64,000 nucleotides of DNA, taken from Streptomyces phaeolivaceus (GTDB lineage: Bacteria; Actinomycetota; Actinomycetes; Streptomycetales; Streptomycetaceae). Below are positions 26,501 through 35,427 of the stretch, one piece after another. The stretch is from assembly GCF_009184865.1 (NCBI RefSeq), contig NZ_CP045096.1, positions 5,890,001 to 5,954,000 on the forward strand. Reading direction: 5' to 3'. The number at the start of each line of letters is the position of its first letter. Within the stretch, counting starts at the first letter, position 1. Below the pieces are notes generated by a model. It did not search any database. It had not been told where the DNA came from and saw only the letters and a list, made by a program, of their open reading frames with translations. The position numbers and the translations under genes are program-made.

Positions 26501-29016
26501 CCAGCCGCACCTACGACAGCGTCAACAACCTCATCCGCAGCGGCGACGGCCGTAAGAATGCCACCGAATACGAGTACGACAAGGCCAACCGCCTCACCAG
26601 GGTTCAGGCTCCAGACCAGGGCAGAACAGCTCTCTCCTACGACGAGCTGGGCAACCTCAAGACCCGCACCGACGCCAACCAACACGTCACCGCCTACGAG
26701 TACGACAAGACCGGCCGCCTCACCAAGATCACCGACCCCCTGAAGAGAGCCACCTCTTTCGGCTACGACGCCGATGGCAACCGGACCCTCATCACCAACG
26801 CCCGCGGGCAGAAGCAGACCAGCGCCTACAACGCCCGCAACCAGCTGACCTCGATCACCTACTCGGACGCCACCCCGTCCGTCAGCTACACCTACGACAA
26901 TGCCGGACGGATCGCAACGGTCACCGACGGAACCGGTACCCGGAGCCTGACCTATGACGCCGAGAACCGGCCGTTGACCATCACATCGCCCGGTGCCACC
27001 AACCCGTTCAAGTACACCTACAACAACGACGGCACCATCAAGAGCCGCACCTACCCCGACGGCTACGCCATCAGCTACGCCTACGACACCGACGGCCGCA
27101 TCAAGTCACAGACCACAGCAGGCAAGACCATCACCTACGGATGGGACGAGGCCGGCAACCTCCTCTCCACCCAACTGCCCACCACTACGGCCCTGGCCGA
27201 GACCCGAACCTACGACCGGGCTGGTCGTCTCGCCTCCATCTCCCAAGGAACCGGCGCCCGGCACCTCACCCGCGACGCCGACGGACGCGTCATCACAGAT
27301 CAGTTCAAGGACTCCGCCACCACCGGGCTCGCCAGCCGCTACGCCTACGACGGCGTCGGCCGCCTGACCCGGACATGCACCGACACCTCAGCAGCCGACC
27401 CATGCCTCGACGGCCCCAACGGCACAACGTACAGCTACGACAAGGTCGGCAACCTCACCACCTCCAAGACCGGCACCACCGTCGTCACCAACGACTACGA
27501 CGCTGCCGACCAACTGATCAAACGCGTAGCCGGCACGGCCACCACGAACTTCGGCTACGACACCGACGGCAACCTCACCAAGGACGCCGTCGGCACCTAC
27601 ACCTACGACTCCACCGGCCGCGTCAAGTCCGCCACCATCGGAGCCGACTCTTTCACCTTCGGCTATGACGCCGACGGCAACCGCACCACCGCCAACAAGA
27701 ACGGCAAACTCGACCGCACCACACGCTGGGACGTCAACAACCCGCTGCCCCAGATAGCCACTGAAACCAACGCCACCGGCGGCCTCATTGCCGACTACAA
27801 CTACAATCCCGCCGGCATCCCCCAGGCCGTCAACCAAACCACGGGCGTCTTCTACCTCCTGCACGACCGCCAGGAATCCGTGCGCGCTGTCCACGACTCC
27901 ACCGGCAAAGAGACCTACACCTACACCTACACGCCCTGGGGCGAAACCACCGGCAAGGCCAGCACCACCAACGGACAAACCAGTGCCTTCGGCTACACCG
28001 GCCAATACAAGGACCCTTACCTCACCGGCCGCCTCGCCCTGAGGGCCCGCAGCTACGACCCCACGACTGCCCGCTTCAGTACCACCGACCCCGTACCCGC
28101 CGACGTCCGCAGCGCCAACCTTTCCCCGTACGCCTACGCCAACAACGACCCCGCCAACCTGGCCGACGCCTCGGGTCTCTGCCCGCTGTGCATCAGCGCA
28201 GGGATCGGCGCAGCCTTCGGGGCCGTACTCGAAGGTGGCATCTACACCTGGCAACACCGCAACGACGGCTTCACCTGGGGTGGCCTCGCCAAAGCAACCG
28301 GTAAGGGAGCCCTCACTGGTGCCGTCGCGGGAGCCCTCATGCCCGGCGCCGGCAACGCAGTCGCCCGCGGCCTGGGCTTCGCCGGCGGACGCGCCCTCGC
28401 CACCTCAACGGTCGTCAACGCAGGCGTAGGAGCGGCCTTCTCCTGGGGCGTCAACGAAGTCCACTGCCGCCCCACAGGTCCCTGGGACCTGATCGCCGGG
28501 GCAGCTGGCGGTGGCAGCAGCAGCCTTCTCGGACCAGCCTTCAGCTGGCTCAAGAACCGGCTCTTCATGCCACGCATCACGGTCTCCGCACACACCAACG
28601 GCGGACCGCGCACCTTCCCCAACCACTACGACGACCCCGCCGTCCTCGCCCGGGAATTGGCCGACGCATCCGCAGCCGGTGTCGCCCCCATCCCTGCAGG
28701 CACCCAAGCCTTCGACGAGGCCGTGACAAAGGGAGGCGAATACCTGTGGGCCGTCGGAGCCAACGGCCAGCTCCGCATCATCCCCAACGTGTCCGGCAAG
28801 ATTAAACACGCAGTACTGTTTAACGGGGAGCCCGTACAGGGAGCAGGAAGCGTGCAGATCAGCAATGGGGCAGTCACGTTCATCGACGACCAGAGCGGCC
28901 ACTACTACCCCTGGCTCGAGGACAACGTGGAATCATTCCTCAAGGTGGGTGTTGACGCCTTCCGGAATGCGGGAATACACGTGCCCGATGAAGCAATCAA
29001 ACCATTCGGCTGGTGA
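23509..29016 (+). CDS. RHS/YD-repeat polymorphic toxin
   Basis: About 1835 residues. A hydrophobic stretch near the N-terminus (YARAVVSATAVWAMLMSSATVAL) looks like a signal peptide for Sec export. It is followed by a charged Ala/Lys-rich region, then dozens of YD repeats (YDxxGxL/I-T patterns such as TYTYDAAGRLDT), which form the RHS shell. The core ends with the usual SPYAYANNDPANLADASGL. A Gly/Ala-rich linker leads to a variable C-terminal domain of about 150 residues containing SGHYYPWL, a motif recurrent in polymorphic-toxin tips. ATG 23509 lies 8 nt after GGGGAGGG; GTG 23503 is possible. The next gene is the putative immunity protein. Confidence 0.85.
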   Translation: MASSFYARAVVSATAVWAMLMSSATVALPAEQPQSASSRAAEAHPPKTAKAQRPMTLKQRQRQVQNGRFKAPIVKEKPKQKTEAEAIAEAERSAARAQSLAASEGAARGISAAEGEVENPAGGPTYIAVVGPEGSYRSLVGASPGGTDPLVGQVFEGETLLASAEIIHSDYAHDGDNKLIDVLHQVKVTWEVSCGPNTVEYDLGQVVTAHSHAYSLVHSLSGPVVTLETPVDPEQCADVVPNQGNFSVMALATVVDVATGRTGAVVTGMSVTPGIPDEQTYGCATECASLSTAFPQPQAQRGASVNTATGAFSGVFTDAQQPSVGGGLDLTRRYSSDNTGNGSLGKGWTLPWDAKLVKDAGGNVTYTSESGAKHPYTKKSDGTYASPVTSRSALKSLADGTYTLATPDKRKLTFDADGRLTSDKNRSGQGVTYRYTGGHLDTVTDAAGRVSTATYSGGALTSMQLADGLSVDYGYTGGQLTSVTGTDGKQVTYGYDGGGRLESIQDAAKHYPVRNTYDAQGRVITQKDALGKETTYTYRNGETDTTAPDGGVWTDVYAHNYLLVQYDPFGNRTFYNYDNTANVTRVTDALGNATRYSYGANGFATSETSAVGAVWRFAYTNGNLTKVTDAEANPTTYTYRSDGLLDTAKDAAGNITTFTYTATGQLASQTDPLKNTTSYGYDAAGNVTSVRAPSGATTTYAYDASGQVTSTTDPRGNAADADPQKFTTTYTYDAAGRLDTTTDARGNTTDRDYDAAGNLTQLKDAEGGTTTYTYDAANRLKDTMRGTIRVAALDYDSTGRVISSTDATGARTTYTYDKAGRVETMTTPRGNVTGADPADYTWRYGYDRAGNQLTVTDPLGNTTATAYTADYRPATVTDPLGNTQKYTYDDMGNILRSTDALSRTTINTYNDYNQLATVRDRAGNTTAYTYDEAGRLKTETSPLGNKTTYAYNADGRLTDTVEPRGNIAGADPAQYTWHTSYDAAGNITGTTDPLGNATSRTYDSVNNLIRSGDGRKNATEYEYDKANRLTRVQAPDQGRTALSYDELGNLKTRTDANQHVTAYEYDKTGRLTKITDPLKRATSFGYDADGNRTLITNARGQKQTSAYNARNQLTSITYSDATPSVSYTYDNAGRIATVTDGTGTRSLTYDAENRPLTITSPGATNPFKYTYNNDGTIKSRTYPDGYAISYAYDTDGRIKSQTTAGKTITYGWDEAGNLLSTQLPTTTALAETRTYDRAGRLASISQGTGARHLTRDADGRVITDQFKDSATTGLASRYAYDGVGRLTRTCTDTSAADPCLDGPNGTTYSYDKVGNLTTSKTGTTVVTNDYDAADQLIKRVAGTATTNFGYDTDGNLTKDAVGTYTYDSTGRVKSATIGADSFTFGYDADGNRTTANKNGKLDRTTRWDVNNPLPQIATETNATGGLIADYNYNPAGIPQAVNQTTGVFYLLHDRQESVRAVHDSTGKETYTYTYTPWGETTGKASTTNGQTSAFGYTGQYKDPYLTGRLALRARSYDPTTARFSTTDPVPADVRSANLSPYAYANNDPANLADASGLCPLCISAGIGAAFGAVLEGGIYTWQHRNDGFTWGGLAKATGKGALTGAVAGALMPGAGNAVARGLGFAGGRALATSTVVNAGVGAAFSWGVNEVHCRPTGPWDLIAGAAGGGSSSLLGPAFSWLKNRLFMPRITVSAHTNGGPRTFPNHYDDPAVLARELADASAAGVAPIPAGTQAFDEAVTKGGEYLWAVGANGQLRIIPNVSGKIKHAVLFNGEPVQGAGSVQISNGAVTFIDDQSGHYYPWLEDNVESFLKVGVDAFRNAGIHVPDEAIKPFGW

Positions 29017-29022
29017 TCATTC

Positions 29023-29676
29023 ATGAGTAATCCGATGGTCGCCTATCGCGTTCTCATCAGGGCCGAGTCAAACGAGCTCACGCAAGCTCTCAAGGAGAAG
29101 GCCCCGCCGAAGGCTCCCGGGCAGTGGATACTCGCACTCCTCGACATTTCCTGTACGGACTACTACCCCGTCAACCAGGAGCCCGGTATCGGTCTCGAGG
29201 CCCGCCTCCTGTTTGCCTCGAGGCTGCTGGAGTTCGTCGAGCAGGAACTGGATCTTCCCGATCCGATCGTCATCAGCCGCGCGTATATGAAGGTGGCACG
29301 TAAAGCGATCGAAGACGGCGCCCTCCAGGTTCCTCCCTCGCTGCACGCCGATGCCGTGGTAGCGAGCATGCTGCAGCGGTTCACCTTCACACGCCAGCAG
29401 GCCGTGGACGTGGCCGAGACGCGGCGCAGCCGATACTTGGATGCGCTCACCGCAGGCCTGGAGGAGGAAGAATTCCTTCGCGCCGTCTGTGTGGATGGGG
29501 CATCGGAACTCGTAGCAATAACCGCTCTGCTGCCAACTGCCCGCTGGTTCCAGGGAAAGATCACCGACAAGACCATCGCAGACGAGTTGAACGCATGGCT
29601 CGACACTTATGCCGAGCTCGAACTCGGAGACGCTGTGGCTGAACTACTGGACCGACGGAACAGAGAGCAGCAATAG
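29023..29676 (+). CDS. putative immunity protein for the RHS toxin
   Basis: A 217-residue helical acidic protein (MSNPMVAYRV...) with no membrane segment and no known catalytic motif. It starts only 6 bp after the toxin stop, the standard position of an immunity gene in polymorphic toxin loci. It is followed at once by a strong terminator, so toxin and immunity genes form one unit. The role is assigned from position. Confidence 0.6.
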   Translation: MSNPMVAYRVLIRAESNELTQALKEKAPPKAPGQWILALLDISCTDYYPVNQEPGIGLEARLLFASRLLEFVEQELDLPDPIVISRAYMKVARKAIEDGALQVPPSLHADAVVASMLQRFTFTRQQAVDVAETRRSRYLDALTAGLEEEEFLRAVCVDGASELVAITALLPTARWFQGKITDKTIADELNAWLDTYAELELGDAVAELLDRRNREQQ

Positions 29677-29689
29677 CGCCGTCGAAGTC

Positions 29690-29734
29690 GGCTCCTCGGG
29701 CCGACGCACCTGACGTGCGTCGGCCCGAGGAGCC
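29690..29734 (+). terminator. strong intrinsic terminator
   Basis: A perfect 20-bp stem (29690-29709 with 29715-29734) with a 5-nt loop lies 13 nt after the immunity-gene stop. It is followed by CGCTTTG. This is one of the longest perfect hairpins in the window. Confidence 0.8.
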
Positions 29735-29779
29735 CGCTTTGCTCTGACGTTGTTGGTCATGGGACTGGTGTGAGTGAGG

Positions 29780-30120
29780 CGGTGGGCGCTCGCGCAGGTC
29801 GTGGTCGGTTGTCGAGTGCGATGATCGGCAGAGATTGCGCGGTTCGTTCGTGTTGGAGCTGTAGTCGAAATCCGACAGCCACTTCTGGGGGGAAAGCCGG
29901 CGGCTGGGATGCGCCGTTCCGAGCCGCTGGTCGCGGTCTTCGTGCTCCGCCATGAGCAGTTCGGCGAGAAAGCCCCGGTAGGACAGGTGCTCTCGTTTCG
30001 CGGGAGACCAGGTCGGGGAACTGAGCCCGCATCGTCGGCAGTCGCAGGATCCGGCAGGCCGTGTCGATCGTGGCGTCGGAGGCAGGTTCGGTCAGGTTGT
30101 GGTGCGGATCCGGTCATGGC
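29780..30120 (-). pseudogene. istB: remnant of an IS21-family IstB transposition ATPase
   Basis: On the minus strand the IstB N-terminal pattern is spread over three frames: ACRILRLPTMRAQFPDLVSRE, a degraded LLMAE-type helix region, and QKWLSDFDYSSNTNE. The Walker region is gone and no terminal inverted repeats were identified. The ATG near 30117 (MTGSAPQPD) fits an IstB start. This is a short, frameshifted insertion-sequence relic. Confidence 0.6.
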
Positions 30121-30679
30121 GCGTCTTTCCTGGAGTTGTTCAGCAGTTGGGTTCCAGCGTTCGAGGGCGGCAGGGACGGTGGTCGGCAGGCAGGTGGCTA
30201 GGGCGGCGTTCAGCGGCCCCACCAAGGCGACTTGGGTTCTGGCAGGGGCAACCCTCGAACGCTCCCGTACGCCCCGCACGATGGAACCAACTCAAGCCGG
30301 AAACGGGCCAGCGCAGGGCGTTAAGGCCATATGGGGCCGTATACCGCCGTTTCTGTAGGATTTAGTGCGCATGATTGCGCGGAACCTGCAACGACACGGC
30401 AGGGGCTCAGAGAGTAAGGACTCCGCAAGTTCGCATGCCTACCCGACGACAACAGCCATGGCAGGGAGCGTATCTCCCGACTGCGCAGCGGAGCGTCGTT
30501 CTGGTACGTCGACTCCGTCCTTGATGGCGTGCGAGGTGTCGGCATTGAGTGCGACGTGCACCACACGCGCCATCGGTGTTCGGGGAGGCCAAGCTCCGGT
30601 CGGCTCAGCAGCCACGAGTGATTGAGACGGACACGAAATTGTTGGTGATGCTCGCCGGGGTGTCTGCCACTCTCCCCGT
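30121..30679. other. intergenic region without a recognisable gene
   Basis: About 560 bp. Conceptual translations in all frames are short and look random. Part could be further decayed IS21 sequence (IstA end), but nothing specific can be claimed. Confidence 0.4.
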
Positions 30680-31327
30680 ATGCTGCTGATACTGACCGGA
30701 TCGAGCTGCTCCGGGAAGTCCACCCTCGCATTCGCTGTTGCCGACCGGATTGATCACATCGCCGTCCATGACACCGACGAGAGCGGAGTTCCGCGCAACC
30801 CACCCTCGCACTGGCGGAATCACAACACGGAGGAGTGGATTCGCCGCGCGCTTGACTACCAAGCTCACGGTATCGACCTCCTGTTGACAGGCCAGGCACC
30901 GCTCGGCGAGGTTCTGGCCGCCCCCTCGGCGTCTCTGCTGGACGGCATCGCACTCTGCCTCATCGACGTCGACGACGAGGACCGTGGCCGCCGGCTCCGC
31001 CAGCGCGACCCAGGCCGCTGGTCGGAGTCCGACGTAGACCGTTTCAACAACTGGGCGGCTTGGCACCGCGGTCACGCCGCCGACCCCCGGCATCGTCCGG
31101 ACGTCATCACCGCCAGCAGCGCACCCATGATGGCGTGGCACCGCTGGACGTCCTGGACCGCCGAGGACCCCCGCTGGCAGATCCATCTCATCAACACCAC
31201 TAACCGTGGCCCTGAGAAGTCCGCCGACGACCTGGAGCAGTGGGTCAACCGGCAGCGCCAAGCCGTCCGGGCAGGCCGTCATCCCTTGTGTCGCGGCTGG
31301 GCGGAGCAACGTCCGCCCCTGCGATGA
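30680..31327 (+). CDS. P-loop kinase-like protein (AAA_33 / chloramphenicol-phosphotransferase-like)
   Basis: A 215-residue protein opening MLLILTGSSCSGKSTLAF, a Walker A motif at residues 7-15. An acidic HDTDESG follows where this family binds substrate or metal, and RGRRLRQRDPGRW is a lid-like arginine stretch. It probably transfers phosphate to a small molecule. There is almost no Shine-Dalgarno sequence before the ATG. It stands alone between the IS relic and a convergent PPOX gene, so its context does not reveal a substrate. Confidence 0.65.
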   Translation: MLLILTGSSCSGKSTLAFAVADRIDHIAVHDTDESGVPRNPPSHWRNHNTEEWIRRALDYQAHGIDLLLTGQAPLGEVLAAPSASLLDGIALCLIDVDDEDRGRRLRQRDPGRWSESDVDRFNNWAAWHRGHAADPRHRPDVITASSAPMMAWHRWTSWTAEDPRWQIHLINTTNRGPEKSADDLEQWVNRQRQAVRAGRHPLCRGWAEQRPPLR

Positions 31328-31372
31328 GAACGACTGTACGCGCGCTGTCATCAACCTCCGTGGGCAGAACGC

Positions 31373-31813
31373 CTATTCAGCGACGTTCACGGCTCTTGGC
31401 TTGGGTGTGTCTACCTGCCCCATGGCTCGCTCGATCGTGATCTCGATGACCACCCGCTCGGGGTCCGGAGCCGGCGTCCGACCGTATCGGTTGCCATAGC
31501 GCGCTACGGCATCGTTCACGACTTCCGGGTGCGTGCGGACTTCGGCTGTGCCCTCCAGGGTGGCCCAGCGCCCTCCGTCGACTTGGCAGACGGCTACGCG
31601 GGCCGGACCGGGTTGCGCGGCAAGGATGTTGGCGACTTTCTTGCTGGATTTGCGGGTGATAACCCGAGCGATGCCGGCGTCGGCGTCAACGGTGACTCCG
31701 ACGGGCACAACGTGAGGGCTGCCATCGGGGCGCACCGTGGTCAGCGTGCACAAGTGGTACTCCCGCCAGAACTCCACGTAGCCATCGCCTTGGTTGCGTA
31801 TCTCGGTTGACAT
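31373..31813 (-). CDS. PPOX-class (F420-dependent) flavin-fold oxidoreductase
   Basis: A 146-residue split-barrel protein typical of the pyridoxamine-phosphate-oxidase-like F420/FMN-binding family. Features are LCTLTTVRPDGSPHVVPVG at about residues 21-39, VITRKSSKKVANILA (cofactor phosphate binding), ARVAVCQVDGGRWATLEGTA and a C-terminal Arg-rich strand. The length matches single-domain members. It converges on the kinase gene before it. Likely activities are F420H2-dependent reduction or heme/biliverdin-like binding, with no specific substrate indicated. Confidence 0.8.
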   Translation of the reverse strand: MSTEIRNQGDGYVEFWREYHLCTLTTVRPDGSPHVVPVGVTVDADAGIARVITRKSSKKVANILAAQPGPARVAVCQVDGGRWATLEGTAEVRTHPEVVNDAVARYGNRYGRTPAPDPERVVIEITIERAMGQVDTPKPRAVNVAE

Positions 31814-32404
31814 GGCTGGAAGCGTAATAGTGAGCGATGCCCGAACTGCCCCGAAGTGACCACGGCCACACTCGTCTTCGCGCGCGACGGCGGGAGTTGA
31901 TTCGCCAGATTATTAAGCACATGTCCCAGTTGTCTGCGACCTAAAGGTCTCAGATTGATAACTTCGACATATGCCAGAGTGGGGCGATTGACGCGCGCGC
32001 GTCAGATTTTGAAGTGCCAGCTCAGGGACATGATCCACTGCCGGTGCGGCTAATTTGCCACGATTTGGCGCGCATCTAGCGACGGCTTGCGAGTGTCGAA
32101 TTCAGGCCATTCGCCCCTTCAGGTTTCACGTAATGTCCATGGGGTTCCCGAAGGCTCCGTCGGGGTCGCTCGACCGCATTGCGGTTGCTGATTTGCTTAC
32201 GTGATCATGGCGTATTGGGGAGGTGTGGGCGCATGTGTGTGCGGCTCACTTGCCGCTGTTCAGCGGTATCCACCGAGGCGTTGTCCTTCGCCGGTGATCG
32301 TTTTCGTCGCTGTGCCGTCCGGGAACTGAACGCTATTGGCTCGGGCGCGGCTGTCGCCCGGCTCCCGTGAGAGCCGTCAACGGTCCGTACGAAGGGGATT
32401 TCTC
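31814..32404. other. intergenic region, promoters only
   Basis: About 590 bp between divergent genes and lower in GC than its neighbours. It contains a short alternating GC run (ACGCGCGCGCGT near 31991). I see no gene or convincing promoter boxes. Confidence 0.4.
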
Positions 32405-33046
32405 ATGTGGTCGGGAAGACGTGCCGGCGGCGCGGCAGAATCCGAGGGGCCTGGGCAGGGCAAGGTGAGCCGCCGGTGGTTGGGACGGTGGCGTACCACT
32501 GAGAAACGGACGGCCGGGAGGGACCTGCACCGCTGGCTCCGGCGAGAACTTCAGGACCTCGGCATAAAGCCTCCGCTGGATGTGGAGGAGCTGTGCCGGG
32601 CGCTGGGCGACAGGCGCGGGCGCCCGATCGTCCTTCGACCGTTCCCTCTGGAGAAGCCCGGACCGTCAGGGCTGTGGGTCGATATGCCTCAGATGGACGT
32701 GATCCTCTACCAGCAGGAGACGACGCGCCTGCACCAAGAGCACATCATCCTGCACGAAGTGGGCCACATCCTCGTGTCCGAGGACGAGCAGGCCGACGAG
32801 GAGCAGGAGACTCCGGACGATTTCGTCGAGGGCTGGGCGACCCTGATTCCGGTGCTGGATCCCGATCTGGTCCGCCGGGTGGCCCGGCGCTGCTCGTACG
32901 ACGACGGCGAGGAATGTGAGGTCGAGCTCGCGGCCACGATCATCCTGGAGTGGTCGTCGGTGCTCGACCGTGCCACCCCGCTGTCCGACGACCCTGCGCT
33001 TCGGCGGGTCCAGTCTGCCCTCGGTGACCGGCGAGGGTGGCTGTAA
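32405..33046 (+). CDS. ImmA/IrrE-like metallopeptidase (ParH-like regulatory protein)
   Basis: A 213-residue protein with HEVGH in ILHEVGHILVSEDEQADEEQ, the zinc site of ImmA/IrrE-type proteases. The preceding region has the usual small winged-helix-like lead-in (DLGIKPPLDVEELCRALG). ATG 32405 follows AAGGGGATT; a longer frame from 32336 adds non-conserved sequence. The gene is 3 bp before a MAB_1171c-type membrane protein gene, a recurring actinobacterial pair. ImmA-type enzymes cleave repressors, and the double-HTH regulator at 35428-36327 is a plausible target. Confidence 0.75.
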   Translation: MWSGRRAGGAAESEGPGQGKVSRRWLGRWRTTEKRTAGRDLHRWLRRELQDLGIKPPLDVEELCRALGDRRGRPIVLRPFPLEKPGPSGLWVDMPQMDVILYQQETTRLHQEHIILHEVGHILVSEDEQADEEQETPDDFVEGWATLIPVLDPDLVRRVARRCSYDDGEECEVELAATIILEWSSVLDRATPLSDDPALRRVQSALGDRRGWL

Positions 33047-33049
33047 CCC

Positions 33050-34165
33050 ATGACCGAGCTACTCCTTGTGGGCATCGCGGCTGCCGTGATCTGGAAGCTG
33101 TACCAGTGGTCGCGCGCCCCCCATGACGCTCCTCTGCGTTCCGTCACGTTGTGTCTGCTGAGCGCCGCGCTCTCCTACCCCGTGGCCATGCCCGGCGGTG
33201 CCTCGGGCGTCGACACTGTGGCCGGGCACGGCACCGCGAAGCTGATTCAGAACGTGCTGCTCCTGCTGACGGTCTACTTCCTGATGTGCTTCTACCTGTA
33301 CTCGGCGGACGGGCAGGCCGCCCGCCGCAGGGCCAGGCGGGAAGCCGCCGTCGTCGCGCTCGTAGCGGTATCGATCACCGTGGCCGCCGAATCCGTTCCG
33401 CACGAGGTCTTCGCCGGCTCATTCAGCACGGCGGACATGACGATTCCGCAGATCGCCTTCTTCTACGGCGGCGCCGGCCTGTACCTCATGTACGCCCTGG
33501 GCGCCGCCGGTCGGTGGACTCGCCGGTACGCCCGGATGTCACGGCGCCCGCACGCCACGGGCCTGTGGATGGCCGCGATCGGTCTCACCGCGATGGCCGT
33601 GGCCTGCGCCGTCCGCGCGGTCATCGTCGCCATCCGGTGGAGCGGCGGGACCGTACCGCAGCCGCTCATGACCGGTGTGGCGTTCCTGCTGGTGGTGTCC
33701 ATCCTGCTCTTCGTCGTGGGCGTCACCTACCCCGGGGCCCGCGCCAGGATCACGTCCCTGATGCTCTGGCCCCGCCACCGACGTGATCATCGTCGACTCA
33801 CCCCGCTGTGGCTGCTGCTCGCGGAGGCATACCCCGAGAACGTGCTGCGGCCCACTTCTCCGACACTCCGAGACCGGTGGCGGGCCCGCGGCGTGCACCG
33901 GCGCTATCACCGACGGATAGTGGAATGTCGAGACGGACTGGTCGACATCAGCCCTTACCTCGGCTACACGGCCGAGGACACCGAAGTCCTCGACCTCGCC
34001 CCTGCCGAACTGGCCGAGCGCCTCCGCCGGGCAGTAACCACGATCGGAAAGGGTGCCCTCTCGCCACGTCAGGCGGTCCCGCTGGCCATTCCCCAGGAAG
34101 ACGACCGGGAAGCCGATGTCCGCCAGCTGATCGCGGTGTCGGACGCACTGCGGCTGTCCGCGTAA
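33050..34165 (+). CDS. MAB_1171c-family membrane protein
   Basis: A 371-residue protein with about seven hydrophobic segments in the first 230 residues (for example LLLVGIAAAVIWKLYQW, LIQNVLLLLTVYFLMCFYLY and GVAFLLVVSILLFVVGVTY). A soluble C-terminal part begins with an LTPLWLLLAEAYPENVL-like motif that marks this family. It is often annotated as a putative transporter, but the function is unknown. It is translated directly after the ImmA-like gene and is probably its functional partner, perhaps as a membrane sensor. Confidence 0.75.
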   Translation: MTELLLVGIAAAVIWKLYQWSRAPHDAPLRSVTLCLLSAALSYPVAMPGGASGVDTVAGHGTAKLIQNVLLLLTVYFLMCFYLYSADGQAARRRARREAAVVALVAVSITVAAESVPHEVFAGSFSTADMTIPQIAFFYGGAGLYLMYALGAAGRWTRRYARMSRRPHATGLWMAAIGLTAMAVACAVRAVIVAIRWSGGTVPQPLMTGVAFLLVVSILLFVVGVTYPGARARITSLMLWPRHRRDHRRLTPLWLLLAEAYPENVLRPTSPTLRDRWRARGVHRRYHRRIVECRDGLVDISPYLGYTAEDTEVLDLAPAELAERLRRAVTTIGKGALSPRQAVPLAIPQEDDREADVRQLIAVSDALRLSA

Positions 34166-34188
34166 ACACCGAAGACCAAGGAGACGAA

Positions 34189-35385
34189 ATGCTGATCACC
34201 GCTGGCCGAGTCCTGGTCGGCTCCGGGACATACCTGGACGACGGCGCGGTCCTTATCGAGGGCGACTCGATCACCGCGGTGGGGCCACGCGCGCAGATCG
34301 CGGAGCGGGCCGGTTCGGACGTGATGCACCTGGCGTTCCCCGAGGGCACGGTCGTGCCTGGCCTCATCGACGCCCACGTCCATCTTGCTTTCGACGGTGG
34401 CGCGGACCCCGTGGCCACGCTCCACGAATCAAGCGACGAGACCCTCCTTCAGGACATGCGCCGCCGTGCAGAGCAACTCCTCCACAGTGGCGTGACGACC
34501 GTGCGCGACCTGGGCGACCGCAGTGGCCTCGCCCTCCGCCTGGACGCGGAGATCGCCGACGGCAGCGCGGCAGGCCCTCGGATCGTGTCCGCGGGCACCC
34601 CCGCGACCCCGCCCGGAGGCCACTGCCACTTCCTCGGCGGTGAAGTCTCCGGCGTGGAGGAGGTCCGCGACCTCGTGCGGCGCAACATCACGGCCGGTGC
34701 CACCGTGATCAAGGCGATGGTGACCGGAGGCGGTCTGACCAAGGATGGGCCCAAGAGCTGGCAGAGCCAGTTCACCCCGGAGGAACTCACTTCCCTGGTA
34801 GACGAAGCCCACCAGGCCGGCGTACCAGTGGCCGCCCACGCCCACGGTACGGAGGGCATCACCGCGGCCGTGGAAGCGGGCGTGGACACGATCGAGCACT
34901 GCACGTGGATGACCAGCGACGGCTTCGACCTCCGGCAGGACGTCCTGAAGCGGATCATCGACCAGGGCGTCGCCGTCTGCCCGGCCGTCAGCCCCCACTG
35001 GCAGATGCTCCCCCGGTTCTTCGGCGAGGAACGGGCCGCGGTCATGTTCGATCTCGTGCGACAGATGGCCGAGGCCGGCGCCAAGCTCATCGCCGGAACC
35101 GACGCCGGGGTCCAGCGGGCGGGGTTCGACGGCCTGGTGCCCGCCCTGTCGTTCTACGCGCACCTGGGCCTGCCGAACAGCAAGATCCTCGATATGGCGA
35201 CCACCGACGCGGCCGGCGCGCTGGGGCTGGGCGAAACGACGGGGCGAATCGCTCCCGAGTTCCGGGCGGACCTGCTGGTGATCGACGGAGACCCCCTTGA
35301 GGACCTCACCGCGTTGAAGGCGGTCCGGACGGTGGTGGCCGCAGGCCGGCGGCACGAGCCGCGCGAGACGACCGCACAGCAGTAG
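34189..35385 (+). CDS. amidohydrolase (imidazolonepropionase / prolidase-like)
   Basis: A 398-residue metal-dependent hydrolase. Motifs in order are VVPGLIDAHVHLAF (HxH), TVIKAMVTGGG (the metal-bridging lysine), VAAHAHG and TIEHCTWM (metal histidines), and IAGTDAG (catalytic Asp). The C-terminal beta-sandwich ends IAPEFRADLLVIDGDPLEDL. This matches the subgroup that includes Xaa-Arg dipeptidases and organophosphate/carbamate-active relatives. ATG 34189 follows AAGGAGACG, 23 bp after the membrane-protein gene, so it may belong to the same unit. Confidence 0.85.
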   Translation: MLITAGRVLVGSGTYLDDGAVLIEGDSITAVGPRAQIAERAGSDVMHLAFPEGTVVPGLIDAHVHLAFDGGADPVATLHESSDETLLQDMRRRAEQLLHSGVTTVRDLGDRSGLALRLDAEIADGSAAGPRIVSAGTPATPPGGHCHFLGGEVSGVEEVRDLVRRNITAGATVIKAMVTGGGLTKDGPKSWQSQFTPEELTSLVDEAHQAGVPVAAHAHGTEGITAAVEAGVDTIEHCTWMTSDGFDLRQDVLKRIIDQGVAVCPAVSPHWQMLPRFFGEERAAVMFDLVRQMAEAGAKLIAGTDAGVQRAGFDGLVPALSFYAHLGLPNSKILDMATTDAAGALGLGETTGRIAPEFRADLLVIDGDPLEDLTALKAVRTVVAAGRRHEPRETTAQQ

Positions 35386-35394
35386 AGGCCAGCA

Positions 35395-35422
35395 TGTCCG
35401 GGGCTGTTCAGAGTCCCGGACA
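35395..35422. terminator. bidirectional terminator candidate
   Basis: An 8-bp inverted repeat TGTCCGGG/CCCGGACA (35395-35402 with 35415-35422) lies exactly between the convergent amidohydrolase and double-HTH genes. Confidence 0.55.
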
Positions 35423-35427
35423 GAGCG

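Noticed and set aside
23509..29016. Long minus-strand reading frames opposite the RHS gene (Val/Gly-rich)
   Set aside because: They are antisense images of the YD repeats, caused by codon bias; they lack ribosome binding sites and have low complexity.
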